Shown here: in pieces, positions 1 to 7,583 of the stretch
Layout of the letters: the number at the start of each line of letters is the position of its first letter
Position numbering within the stretch: the first letter of the stretch is position 1
DNA from: UA16 sp042095135
GTDB lineage: Bacteria; Bacteroidota; Bacteroidia; Flavobacteriales_D; Sanyastnellaceae
Direction of reading: 5' to 3'
NCBI GenBank assembly: GCA_042095135.1
Contig: JBELBV010000002.1
Span: forward strand, 82,668 to 146,667
DNA length: 64,000 nucleotides
The notes under the pieces: model-generated
What the model was told of the DNA's origin: nothing
Database searches by the model: none
Seen by the model: only the letters and a program-made list of their open reading frames with translations
Translations under genes and position numbers: made by a program

Positions 1-480
1 TCCGATGGCGGGTCCACCGGCCATACCAGCATTACCGGCCACTCCGAGGTAGCCCAGCGCCTCGCCGCGGCGGTTCAGAGGCGTGATGTCCGTCAGGAAA
101 GCCGTCGTTCCGGTTGGACGAAATCCCGTGCTCATGCCATGGAGCAAGCGCAGCGTCAGGAACGCCCACACGGCTAACGGCACACCGCTCCAAATCGCAT
201 CACCAGAGATGGCGCCTACGCCGATGTAGCACAACCCCGCAATGGTGGTCACCCAAGTTCCAAAGAGCATCACCGGCCTCCGTCCTGCTCGGTCTGCAAT
301 GCGTCCACTCAAAAACCGCGAAAGGAAAGCACCCACAGTAAACAGCCCCACAATCCAACCGATCAAATCCGGACGGCCAAGCTCGGTCAGAAACCCGGGC
401 AACTCAGGCATGACCATGCCAAAGCTGGCCATGAAGAGAACGGTGCTGGTGCAAAGGACCCAAAACTGGGAGGAGAACAT
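1..480 (-). CDS. MFS transporter, N-terminal part (runs off window)
   Basis: The reverse strand reads open from an ATG at 480 to the window edge (160 codons, no stop). The product is hydrophobic and fits the first transmembrane helices of a major facilitator superfamily permease. The first helix contains FMASFGMVMPELPGF, followed by a loop GRIADRAGRRPVM, which is the classic MFS loop 2-3 signature. A second conserved stretch, RLLHGMSTGFRPTGTTAFL, follows. The substrate cannot be told. A GTG at 513 would add a basic 11-residue N-terminal tail (TKKAPPENTT) and sits 7 nt from the -7 box; it is a real alternative start. The C-terminus lies outside the window. Confidence 0.85.
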   Translation of the reverse strand, partial: MFSSQFWVLCTSTVLFMASFGMVMPELPGFLTELGRPDLIGWIVGLFTVGAFLSRFLSGRIADRAGRRPVMLFGTWVTTIAGLCYIGVGAISGDAIWSGVPLAVWAFLTLRLLHGMSTGFRPTGTTAFLTDITPLNRRGEALGYLGVAGNAGMAGGPAIG

Positions 481-520
481 GGTGGTGTTCTCGGGAGGAG
501 CTTTTTTCGTCACTTGGCCG

Positions 521-528
521 CAAAGATA
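521..528 (-). promoter_or_regulatory. -7 element TATCTTTG for the MFS gene
   Basis: It matches the Bacteroidota housekeeping -7 consensus TAnnTTTG exactly. A TTG about 22 nt further upstream could be the -33 element. Confidence 0.6.
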
Positions 529-535
529 CCCTGCT

Positions 536-543
536 TATCTTGG
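536..543 (+). promoter_or_regulatory. -7-like element TATCTTGG
   Basis: It has one mismatch to TAnnTTTG and lies exactly 4 nt before the ATG at 548. The same spacing occurs at several other genes in the window. It is divergent from the MFS promoter. Confidence 0.4.
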
Positions 544-547
544 CTCC

Positions 548-955
548 ATGCAATACCCGGCGAAAGTCTTGTTGGCGTGGGGAGAAGCCATCTCAGGCAA
601 CCGCGAAATCCGCGATTGGCTGATGCAAAACGGCTATCCGGAACTGGCGCTCGTGTGCCACGCGCTTCAGCTGGACGACAGCGCCCGGTCATGGCTCATG
701 GCCAATCAGCACCCACACCTCATGGCACTAGTTAGCGGTTCGGAAGGCGATGCCCAGGCCATCCAATGGCTGGAAAAATTTGGGTTCAACTACCTGAAAG
801 ATGCAGCCCTCGGGGCCGACAACGATGACGAAGCCGTCACCCGGCTCATCAAAGCGGGGCAGCGCGAGTGGGCGGGCATTGCCCTAAAAATTCGATCGGT
901 CAAGAATCAGATCGAGTCGGACAACAACGACATGCACAAGATTTCACGGCGCTAA
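548..955 (+). CDS. Small hypothetical protein
   Basis: This 135-residue soluble protein is not recognised. The open frame extends upstream to 242, but that part is antisense to the MFS gene. I start at the ATG at 548, which begins MQYPAKVLLAWGEAI and is preceded by a -7-like element at 4 nt spacing. The sequence is mostly helical-looking (repeated patterns such as LLAWGEAISGNREIRDWLM and a Lys/Arg-rich end), without signal peptide or membrane segment. The helices resemble short helical-repeat proteins, but no family can be named. It converges with the M16 peptidase gene, with 9 bases between the stops. Confidence 0.6.
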   Translation: MQYPAKVLLAWGEAISGNREIRDWLMQNGYPELALVCHALQLDDSARSWLMANQHPHLMALVSGSEGDAQAIQWLEKFGFNYLKDAALGADNDDEAVTRLIKAGQREWAGIALKIRSVKNQIESDNNDMHKISRR

Positions 956-964
956 GCCGGGAAC

Positions 965-2239
965 TCAGGCGTTCGAGTACACCAGGTGACTCCAGGTGCT
1001 GTCATCCAGCACTTCATTGGCCAGCCGCAACACGTCATCCGCCGTAATGGCCTCGATTGCCTCGAAGACTGTTTCGAGCCGCTCCACCCTGTTGTACAGC
1101 AAAAAGCTCTTCCCCAAACTGGTCATGACGCTGCTCCCCGAATCCTGCGACAAGGCCACGTGACCAACAATCTGCTGCTTGATGTTGTGGAGCTGGCGCA
1201 CGCCGAGCTTGGTCTTTCGGAGCGCGGCGAGTTCTTTGCGCACGAGGGTCTCGGCGCGCTTGTGGAGGCGCTTGTCCGTTCCGAAATACACACTGAAGAC
1301 GCCCACATCGCTGTAGGGTGTGTAGGCACATTCAATGTTATACGCCATCCCATGGCGTTCTCGGACGTTTAAGCTCAACCGGTTGTTCATCGTGGGTCCA
1401 CCTAAATGATTGGCAATGAGGGCAAGGCCCAGCCGATCGGGGTGGTTACTGCCGTGGGTCAACGTGCCCATGACGTGGTGCACCTGGTGGATGTCCTTTT
1501 TCAGGCGGACGTCGAATGGTGCGCGGCCTTCAAACGGAGCGCGGTTGAGGTTGGAAGCTCCGCTCTGGACCCGACCGAAGTGCTTTTCACACAACCGCGT
1601 GACCTTGGACCACGGGGTGGCTCCCACGACGCTGAACACCATTTCGTTGGGGTGATAATGGCGCGCAACAAAGCCCTCGATGGTCGCTCGGTTCATGGAG
1701 CGCACCGAATCCGGATTGCCGAGGATGTTTCCGCCCATGGGGTGGCCTTCGAATAATTTTTCTTCGAACTCGTCAAAAATGGAATCCGCCGGACTGTCGA
1801 GGTAGGCATTGAGCTCATCCAGGATCACATCGCGCTCCTTTTTGATCTCGTTGACAGGGAAGGTCGCGTTGAACGTGATGTCGGCAATCAACTCTACCGC
1901 ACGAGCGAGGTGCTGCTCTGAAAACGCAGCGTAAATCCAGGTGTCCTCTTTCGACGTGTAGGCGTTGAACTCGCCACCCACTGAATCAAGCCGGTTCAGT
2001 ACGTGAAAGGCCTTGCGATTTTGAGTGCCTTTGAACAATGTGTGTTCGATGAAATGGGCTACGCCGGCTTCTCCGTGCGCGTCAATCTCATCCCGCGTGC
2101 CTGCATTGATGACCAAACCGCAATGCGTCACAGGGCGATCCACATGCTTGTAGATGACACGGAACCCGTTTTCGAATTGCGCCGTTTGGAGTTCTTCTTT
2201 GCCCCAGTGGGGCAAAGCGCGTTCAAGCACGTCGGCCAT
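965..2239 (-). CDS. M16 family zinc peptidase
   Basis: A 424-residue M16B-type (pitrilysin/processing-peptidase-like) protein. The inverted zinc motif HxxEH is present as HFIEH, with the downstream Glu in the ELNAYLDSPADS region, so the catalytic half is intact. The second half carries the R/Y-type region of M16 proteins (NVRERHGMAYNIE). No signal peptide is visible, so cytoplasmic action on peptides is likely. A longer reading from 2377 overlaps the DUF3127 gene. The ATG at 2239 gives MADVLERALPHWGK and leaves 8 nt after the upstream stop, so I chose it. The usual M16B length (about 410-430) fits. Confidence 0.9.
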   Translation of the reverse strand: MADVLERALPHWGKEELQTAQFENGFRVIYKHVDRPVTHCGLVINAGTRDEIDAHGEAGVAHFIEHTLFKGTQNRKAFHVLNRLDSVGGEFNAYTSKEDTWIYAAFSEQHLARAVELIADITFNATFPVNEIKKERDVILDELNAYLDSPADSIFDEFEEKLFEGHPMGGNILGNPDSVRSMNRATIEGFVARHYHPNEMVFSVVGATPWSKVTRLCEKHFGRVQSGASNLNRAPFEGRAPFDVRLKKDIHQVHHVMGTLTHGSNHPDRLGLALIANHLGGPTMNNRLSLNVRERHGMAYNIECAYTPYSDVGVFSVYFGTDKRLHKRAETLVRKELAALRKTKLGVRQLHNIKQQIVGHVALSQDSGSSVMTSLGKSFLLYNRVERLETVFEAIEAITADDVLRLANEVLDDSTWSHLVYSNA

Positions 2240-2247
2240 GGAGGGTG

Positions 2248-2619
2248 TTAGAAGGGCAAATCGTCCTCGTCGTCTCCCGACGCTGCCATTGGAGGCACAT
2301 CCGGAAGCGGCGCTGCAGAGACTCCTGGAGCGGCCGGCGCTGATGGGGCTCCTCCCTGTCCGGACTCGACACGCCATGCGTTCAAATCGACGTAAAAATT
2401 ACCGTTGTACTCACGGCCGCGGATGTCAAATTTGACCAGTACGGCATCGCCCTCGTTGTATTTAGCGATCTGCTCAGTGCGCTCTTTTGTCGCCGTGAAC
2501 TTCACGTCTTGTGGATACTGGTCCTCGGTCGTGATGACGAAATCACGCTTATAAAACCCACTTGGGAAATCCTGCTGATCGAAGATCTTTTTGATCTTCC
2601 CTTTCATTTCAAAACTCAT
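2248..2619 (-). CDS. DUF3127 domain protein (OB-fold/SSB-like)
   Basis: 123 residues. The N-terminal part (about 1-85: MSFEMKGKIKKIFDQQ, a basic/aromatic core, FYVDLNAWRVE) matches the Bacteroidota DUF3127 family, which is predicted to have a single-stranded-DNA-binding-like OB fold. The C-terminal part is a low-complexity Ala/Pro linker ending in acidic DDEDDLPF, strikingly like the protein-docking tip of bacterial SSB (DDDIPF type). The start was moved from 2739 to 2619 because the extra 40 residues are non-homologous and overlap the neighbour, and because TACCTTCG lies 4 nt before this ATG. A nucleic-acid-binding role is inference from the fold and tail. Confidence 0.85.
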   Translation of the reverse strand: MSFEMKGKIKKIFDQQDFPSGFYKRDFVITTEDQYPQDVKFTATKERTEQIAKYNEGDAVLVKFDIRGREYNGNFYVDLNAWRVESGQGGAPSAPAAPGVSAAPLPDVPPMAASGDDEDDLPF

Positions 2620-2623
2620 GGTA

Positions 2624-2631
2624 CGAAGGTA
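2624..2631 (-). promoter_or_regulatory. -7-like element TACCTTCG before the DUF3127 gene
   Basis: One mismatch to TAnnTTTG, 4 nt from the ATG, in the 56-nt space after the flavin reductase gene. It would be an internal promoter of the block. Confidence 0.4.
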
Positions 2632-2675
2632 TTCACGCCCATTCGAAAACAGGGGTACGGGACGGCGCTTTTTTA

Positions 2676-3587
2676 TCAACCTAAATTGAAGGCCATGACC
2701 GCCTTCAAGGCGTCTGAAGCGTTCCCTTCCGCGATGCACTGCGCAGCAAACGAGTGCACTGCATGCTCGAGCGCCACTCCGTCGCCCTCGTGCTCCATAA
2801 ACAGCTCGGACAACTCCATAAGTTTGAAGTCATTGACATCCGTCTCATCGGGCATTTCGAGCAAGGCACCAAGCTGGGCCAGGTCGTTGCCGGTCAGGAC
2901 CTTGCTCTCACGAGCCTCCTGCGGCAATGCATCGACTCCGATGCCCGGAGCTATGAGTGGTTTGGGGACCTCGAACAACGCCGCCCCCGATGCCCGGACG
3001 TATGCATTGCCGCCGCAACGCCCGACCAAGTCGAGCAAATCCGGTACAGGCTGACCGCCCTCGTTCAGGACATCAGACCGGAAATGCATCCGTTGGATTT
3101 CGCAGACGACCAACTGCCCAGCACCTCCTTCGTCCCCTAGCGAGTCCACACGCAGCACCTTGCATTCTAAAGCAACCGGGCTTTCCGCAACACGTTTGGG
3201 CTTTACGGTATCTGACGGCAAGGCGGTCAAGCCCGCCTTATCAAATTCGCTCACCCCTCGGTCGAAGTCGGCGCTGGCCAGTGAACAAGCGTGCACCATG
3301 TTGTAATCGACCAAGTTGATGACAACTTCAGGCACAGCGAGCACGTTCTCCAACGTGTGCTTGGTCGTGTTGTCTTTCATCCGACGGGCCGGGCTGAAAA
3401 TGACTACGGGCGGCTTGGCCGAGAATACGTTGAAGTAGCTGAACGGTGCGAGGTTGTCCTGACCTTCTTCGTCCACGGTGCTGGCAAATGCGATGGGACG
3501 CGGGGCGATTCCCCCGAGCAACTTGCCGTGCAGATCGCGTCCCGAGAGTTCTGCCGGATTGAATGAAGCGTATGCGTGCTTCGCCAT
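2676..3587 (-). CDS. Flavin reductase family protein (FMN-binding split barrel)
   Basis: 303 residues. The N-terminal two-thirds has the split-barrel flavin reductase pattern: GGIAPRPIAFASTVDEEG, NLAPFSYFNVFSAKPPVVIFSP, then a region ending CEIQRMHFRSDV. Members bind FMN non-covalently and reduce flavins with NAD(P)H or act as flavin-dependent oxygenase partners. The substrate is not predictable here. The roughly 90-residue C-terminal extension (PLIAPGIGVDALPQEA onwards) is acidic and helical and is seen in Bacteroidota members of the family. It lies 2 nt after purE, so it is probably co-transcribed. Confidence 0.88.
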   Translation of the reverse strand: MAKHAYASFNPAELSGRDLHGKLLGGIAPRPIAFASTVDEEGQDNLAPFSYFNVFSAKPPVVIFSPARRMKDNTTKHTLENVLAVPEVVINLVDYNMVHACSLASADFDRGVSEFDKAGLTALPSDTVKPKRVAESPVALECKVLRVDSLGDEGGAGQLVVCEIQRMHFRSDVLNEGGQPVPDLLDLVGRCGGNAYVRASGAALFEVPKPLIAPGIGVDALPQEARESKVLTGNDLAQLGALLEMPDETDVNDFKLMELSELFMEHEGDGVALEHAVHSFAAQCIAEGNASDALKAVMAFNLG

Positions 3588-3589
3588 GT

Positions 3590-4087
3590 TCAGAAGTGCT
3601 TCTCGACGGTATCGATGGAATTCAACACCTTGTCCTTCAGTGCAGCCTTGAAGGCCGCCAAGCGACCCACCAACGCTTCATCGCTAGTAGCGGCGATCTG
3701 AGCCGCCAAAATTCCCGCATTCCGGCCACCGTCCAATGCGACGGTTGCAACCGGCACACCGGCTGGCATCTGCAAGATGCTCAATACAGAATCCCATCCG
3801 TCAATGGAGTTGCTGCTGTGGATCGGAACACCGATAACGGGCAAGGTGGTCAAGGATGCCGTCATGCCGGGCAAGTGCGCTGCACCTCCTGCGCCAGCTA
3901 CAATGACTTTGATGCCACGTCCTACCGCTTCGGTGGCGTGGGTAACCATGCGCTCCGGCGTGCGGTGCGCAGATACCACTGTCATTTCAAACGGCACCTC
4001 CAATTCCTTCAGTACTTCACCCGCTTTTTCCATGACAGGAAGGTCGCTTGCGGAACCCATGATGATGCTTACTACCGGTTGTGCCAT
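3590..4087 (-). CDS. purE: N5-carboxyaminoimidazole ribonucleotide mutase PurE
   Basis: 165 residues, the usual length for class I PurE, which converts N5-CAIR to CAIR in purine synthesis. Diagnostic motifs are visible in order: GSASDLPVMEKA near the N-terminus, VVSAHRTPERM with the catalytic-site His, AGAGGAAHLPGM, GVPIHSS, and SILQMPAGVPVATVA with NAG. No purK lies next to it in this window. The downstream flavin reductase follows after 2 nt, and the upstream bifunctional-nuclease gene ends 12 nt before, so the three are likely one transcript. Confidence 0.96.
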   Translation of the reverse strand: MAQPVVSIIMGSASDLPVMEKAGEVLKELEVPFEMTVVSAHRTPERMVTHATEAVGRGIKVIVAGAGGAAHLPGMTASLTTLPVIGVPIHSSNSIDGWDSVLSILQMPAGVPVATVALDGGRNAGILAAQIAATSDEALVGRLAAFKAALKDKVLNSIDTVEKHF

Positions 4088-4099
4088 GGCGGTGCAGTT

Positions 4100-4687
4100 C
4101 TATGAATTGGATTTTTCTCTAGCGTCAATTTCGTCACGCAGTCGACTCGCGAGCTCATAATCCTCGAGGGCTATCGCTTGCGTCAACTCCTTTTTCAAAT
4201 CTCCGATGCTTCGTTCCTTGGCCGGCGCCTCCTCTGCAGCCTCAGCAGCCGCCTCGGCCCGTTCCACTCGCTCCATCTCTTCCGGTCCAATCCCAGCCAT
4301 TTTCATGACCGACTCAGCACAATAGATGGGGCATCCAAAACGGTAAGCGATGGCTACGGCGTCGCTCGGACGGCAATCAATTTCCTCGGACTTTTCGTCT
4401 GAGACGCAATGCATTTTGGCAAAGAACACGCCTTCCACCATGTTGTAAATGATCACGTCCAACACTCGGATTCGGAATGCACCGAAAGCCGACTTGAATA
4501 AATCGTGCGTCAGCGGACGAGAGGCTTTCATCTTCTCAATCTCGATGGCAATGGCCTGAGCCTCTGCTCCACCGATGACAATGGGCAATTTGCGGTTGCC
4601 TTCCACCTCACTCAACACCATTGCGTACGCCCCCGAAGAGGAGCCGCTTAGGGCAATGTCTGATACTTCGACTTCTACCTTTTTCAT
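4100..4687 (-). CDS. Bifunctional nuclease (BFN) family protein with C-terminal UVR motif
   Basis: 195 residues. Residues about 1-135 are a BFN/DUF151 domain (LPIVIGGAEAQAIAIEIE, RPLTHDLF, DCRPSDAVAIAYRFGCPIY), the family named after a plant nuclease with DNase/RNase activity. The last 35 residues form a UvrB/UvrC interaction motif (LKKELTQAIALEDYELASRLRDEI), a combination frequent in Bacteroidota. A Glu/Ala-rich linker joins them. In-cell function in bacteria is poorly known. A repair or RNA-processing role is inference from the UVR motif. Confidence 0.9.
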   Translation of the reverse strand: MKKVEVEVSDIALSGSSSGAYAMVLSEVEGNRKLPIVIGGAEAQAIAIEIEKMKASRPLTHDLFKSAFGAFRIRVLDVIIYNMVEGVFFAKMHCVSDEKSEEIDCRPSDAVAIAYRFGCPIYCAESVMKMAGIGPEEMERVERAEAAAEAAEEAPAKERSIGDLKKELTQAIALEDYELASRLRDEIDAREKSNS

Positions 4688-4703
4688 TCCCTGGGAATTG
4701 TGA

Positions 4704-4711
4704 CAAAGGTA
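4704..4711 (-). promoter_or_regulatory. -7 element TACCTTTG upstream of the BFN gene
   Basis: Exact match to TAnnTTTG, 16 nt before the ATG. It lies in the 39-nt space after etfA, so the BFN-purE block may have its own promoter. Confidence 0.55.
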
Positions 4712-4726
4712 GGAACGGAATGAGCA

Positions 4727-5671
4727 TCAGCTATCAAGTGCATGCACCGCAGCCGTAAGCTTAGGCAACACTTCGAACGCATCACCGACGATTCCATAAT
4801 CTGCAGCCTTAAAGAACGGCGCTTCTGGATCGGTGTTGATGACGACAATGGTCTTGGACTGGTTAACCCCGGCTAGGTGCTGGATTGCACCGGAAATTCC
4901 TGCTGCGATGTACAAGTTCGGACGGATGGTGATGCCCGTTTGTCCCACGTGCTCGTGGTGAGGACGCCACCCGATGTCCGAAACGGGTCGAGAGCAAGCC
5001 GTTGTAGCACCGAGGGCCGTTGCCAATTCTTCGACAATGCCCCAATTCTCGGGGCCTTTCAATCCGCGTCCTGCACTGACGACCAACTCCGCTTCTGGGA
5101 GTGGCACTTGGCCGTCTCCGCTCGCCGATTCAAATCCCGTGACGGTCTCACGGGCTGCACCGATATCGGCACTGAAGGCTTCCACTGCAGTGGCTACCCC
5201 GTCTGATGTCACCCCGAAAGCGTTCGGCGTCACCGTGTAGACGGCCTTGTCAGTGGTCACGGCGACGTCAGCCATGGCCTTGCCAGAGAACACGTTCTTG
5301 CGCACCGTACCGCCTTCTGGCAAATGCGTCACGCCTGCGACCAGGCCGGCGTTCAATCGAACGGCAACCCGAGGGGCCACAGCCCGCCCGAAGTGGTCGT
5401 GTCCGCACACGACATGCGTGGCTGCTGCTGCATCCGCTGCCGCAGAGGCGAGCTTGGCCCATTGGCCGCTGTCCTGAAGGGCACCTTCGTGGTGCAAAGT
5501 GCGGGTGATGCCTGCGGCACCAATGGCATCGGCGTTGCTCAACGGTCCGGCCACAATGCTTACTGCATCCGTACCAAGCTGAGCTGCAAGGCTGGCAGCG
5601 TAACTCGCCGCTTCCAATCCGCTCTTGGTGGCGAATCCATTCTGGGTGTTGATGATGGCTAGTACTGACAT
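4727..5671 (-). CDS. etfA: Electron transfer flavoprotein alpha subunit
   Basis: 314 residues, the normal EtfA length. The C-terminal FAD-binding domain is clear: VSAGRGLKGPENW, SRPVSDIGWRPHHEHVGQTG, PNLYIAAGISGAIQHLAG, then VINTDPEAPFFKAADYGIVGD. With EtfB it forms the heterodimer that carries electrons from acyl-CoA and other dehydrogenases to the quinone pool through ETF:quinone oxidoreductase. The gene follows etfB after 2 nt. The absence of bifurcation-type partner genes nearby favours the ordinary group of ETFs, but that is inference. Confidence 0.96.
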   Translation of the reverse strand: MSVLAIINTQNGFATKSGLEAASYAASLAAQLGTDAVSIVAGPLSNADAIGAAGITRTLHHEGALQDSGQWAKLASAAADAAAATHVVCGHDHFGRAVAPRVAVRLNAGLVAGVTHLPEGGTVRKNVFSGKAMADVAVTTDKAVYTVTPNAFGVTSDGVATAVEAFSADIGAARETVTGFESASGDGQVPLPEAELVVSAGRGLKGPENWGIVEELATALGATTACSRPVSDIGWRPHHEHVGQTGITIRPNLYIAAGISGAIQHLAGVNQSKTIVVINTDPEAPFFKAADYGIVGDAFEVLPKLTAAVHALDS

Positions 5672-5674
5672 GGC

Positions 5675-6412
5675 TTAGATGACTTTGGCTTCTTCGCGAA
5701 GCAAACGAATGAGTTCAGCGGCGTCCTCCGCGTCGATGATTTTACATGCTCCTTTTTCAGGAGGCAGGGCGAAACGCTCAATACGCGAGCCGCTCTCTGC
5801 GTTGGCTGCTTCGACCGCCAGCGGCTTGGTGCGTGCGGACATGATGCCGCGCATGTTGGGAATCCGCTGCTCGGCCATGCCTTTGGCTGCGCTGAGGACC
5901 AAGGGCAGCGTCACGGTGACGTTATCCTCCCCTCCAGCCGCTTCGCGCTTGACCGACGCTTCATTGCCGTTTACGTCCAAATGGGTCGCATTGGCGACAA
6001 AGCCGCAGTCGAGCATCTCAGCCAACATGGCCGGAACAACAGCGCCGTTGTGGTCAATGGTTTCCTTGCCGCACAAGATGATATCGAAGCCTTTTCCGTT
6101 GGCGTATCCTGCGATGAGGCGCGCCACCTGCATGGCATCTGTGGGCTCACTGTCGATGCGAACGGCATCATCGGCACCGATGGCCAGGGCCTTGCGGATG
6201 GTCGGATCGCATTGAGCTCCACCGACCGTAATGATGGTGACGGAACCGCCTTGCTGTTCCTTCAATTCAATGGCGCGTACTAACGCATACCATTCATCGT
6301 AGGGATTGACGATGTATTGCACCCCATTGGCGTCGAACTCGCGGTCGTCATTGGTGAACGCGATGCGACTTGTCGTGTCTGGGGCTTGGCTGATGCAGAC
6401 AAGTAATTTCAT
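5675..6412 (-). CDS. etfB: Electron transfer flavoprotein beta subunit
   Basis: 245 residues. The protein opens MKLLVCISQAPDTTSRIAF and shows the EtfB pattern NPYDEWYALVRAIELKEQ, ITVGGAQCDPTIRKALAIGADDAVRI, and LCGKETIDHNGAVVPAMLAE. The AMP-binding loop region is retained. It is the first gene of the etfB-etfA pair and carries a -7 box only 4 nt before its ATG, which suggests a leaderless or nearly leaderless transcript. It is divergent from pdhB, so both energy-metabolism transcripts start in one 137-bp spacer. Confidence 0.96.
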   Translation of the reverse strand: MKLLVCISQAPDTTSRIAFTNDDREFDANGVQYIVNPYDEWYALVRAIELKEQQGGSVTIITVGGAQCDPTIRKALAIGADDAVRIDSEPTDAMQVARLIAGYANGKGFDIILCGKETIDHNGAVVPAMLAEMLDCGFVANATHLDVNGNEASVKREAAGGEDNVTVTLPLVLSAAKGMAEQRIPNMRGIMSARTKPLAVEAANAESGSRIERFALPPEKGACKIIDAEDAAELIRLLREEAKVI

Positions 6413-6416
6413 GCCT

Positions 6417-6424
6417 CAAAGGTA
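6417..6424 (-). promoter_or_regulatory. -7 element TACCTTTG for etfBA
   Basis: Exact TAnnTTTG match, 4 nt before the etfB ATG (TACCTTTGAGGCATG). Confidence 0.6.
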
Positions 6425-6518
6425 GGAAGTTGGCGACCAAAATCGACGGAAATTTCCTATGCATGCATAGATTTTTTCTCGGCATCGGGCGTGGGTTTCA
6501 TAGCTTTATTTGTTGACT

Positions 6519-6526
6519 TATCTTTG
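6519..6526 (+). promoter_or_regulatory. -7 element TATCTTTG for pdhB
   Basis: Exact TAnnTTTG match, 23 nt before the pdhB ATG. Confidence 0.6.
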
Positions 6527-6549
6527 CCGACCAATTCAAGCAGAAACGC

Positions 6550-7530
6550 ATGCGCGAGGTACAATTCAGAGAAGCCGTGGCTGAGGCCATGAGCGAGGAA
6601 ATGCGAAGGGACAAGAATGTCTTTTTGATGGGGGAAGAAGTCGCCGAATACAACGGCGCATACAAAGCGTCGAAAGGAATGCTCGACGAGTTCGGCCCAG
6701 AACGTGTCATAGACACGCCAATTGCGGAACTCGGATTCTCCAGCATCGCCGTCGGCGCGGCCATGAACGGCCTCCGCCCCATCGTTGAATTCATGACATG
6801 GAACTTCGCGATTTTGGCCGCTGACCAAATCATCAACCACGCAGCCAAAATGCTGCAGATGAGCGGAGGTCAATACAACGTGCCCATCGTCTTCCGCGGT
6901 CCAAACGGAACGGCAGGCCAGTTGGCGGCTACCCACAGCCAATCGTTCGAATCCATGTACGCATCGATTCCAGGCTTGAAAGTGGTTACTCCCTTCACTC
7001 CCTATGAAGCGAAGGGATTATTAAAGTCTGCCATCCGCGATGACGATCCGGTCCTCATCATGGAGAGCGAGAAGATGTACGGTGACAAGGGCTTGATACC
7101 AGAAGGTGAATTTTTGGTACCCATTGGCAAAGCCAACATCCGCCGCAAGGGCGATGCCGTGACCATTGTGTCATTCGGCAAAATCTTGAAGACCGTTCAC
7201 GCAGCAGCTGACGAATTGGCGAAAGAAGGCATCGAAGTCGAAATCATCGATTTGGTGACCATCCGCCCGCTGGACTTGGAGACCATCATTGAGAGCATCA
7301 AGAAGACCAACCGCTTGGTCATCGTTGAAGAAAGCTTCCCTGTGGCTAGCATCAGCTCGGAAGTCGCATACCGCGTTCAGCGCAACGCTTTCGATTACCT
7401 CGACGCACCAGTCGTTCGGTTGTGCCAGTCCGACACTCCTTTTGCCTTCTCTCCTACCCTCATCGACGAGGCCCTTCCGCAAGTGAAGGACATCATGGAG
7501 GCCGTAAAAAGCGTAGCTTACGTGGCGTAA
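6550..7530 (+). CDS. pdhB: Pyruvate dehydrogenase E1 component, beta subunit
   Basis: 326 residues, full length for an E1-beta. It contains the conserved stretch GEEVAEYNGAYKASKGML, DTPIAELGFSSIAVGAAMNGLRP, EFMTWNFAILAADQIINHAAK and PIVFRGPNGTAGQLAATHSQ, and a C-terminal transketolase domain with VIVEESFPVASISSEVAYR. It pairs with an alpha subunit to decarboxylate pyruvate with thiamine diphosphate and acetylate the E2 lipoyl domain. Neither pdhA nor E2 is adjacent, which is normal in Bacteroidota. A branched-chain 2-oxoacid E1-beta is the main alternative, but the close match to PdhB motifs makes it less likely. Confidence 0.92.
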   Translation: MREVQFREAVAEAMSEEMRRDKNVFLMGEEVAEYNGAYKASKGMLDEFGPERVIDTPIAELGFSSIAVGAAMNGLRPIVEFMTWNFAILAADQIINHAAKMLQMSGGQYNVPIVFRGPNGTAGQLAATHSQSFESMYASIPGLKVVTPFTPYEAKGLLKSAIRDDDPVLIMESEKMYGDKGLIPEGEFLVPIGKANIRRKGDAVTIVSFGKILKTVHAAADELAKEGIEVEIIDLVTIRPLDLETIIESIKKTNRLVIVEESFPVASISSEVAYRVQRNAFDYLDAPVVRLCQSDTPFAFSPTLIDEALPQVKDIMEAVKSVAYVA

Positions 7531-7583
7531 GCTGAAAAATTTACCCGAAACAATAGCGCGAACACGCGCATACACAATCAATT

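Noticed and set aside
6457..6942. A minus-strand frame across the pdhB start
   Set aside because: It runs over the pdhB promoter and its protein shows no homology that I can see.
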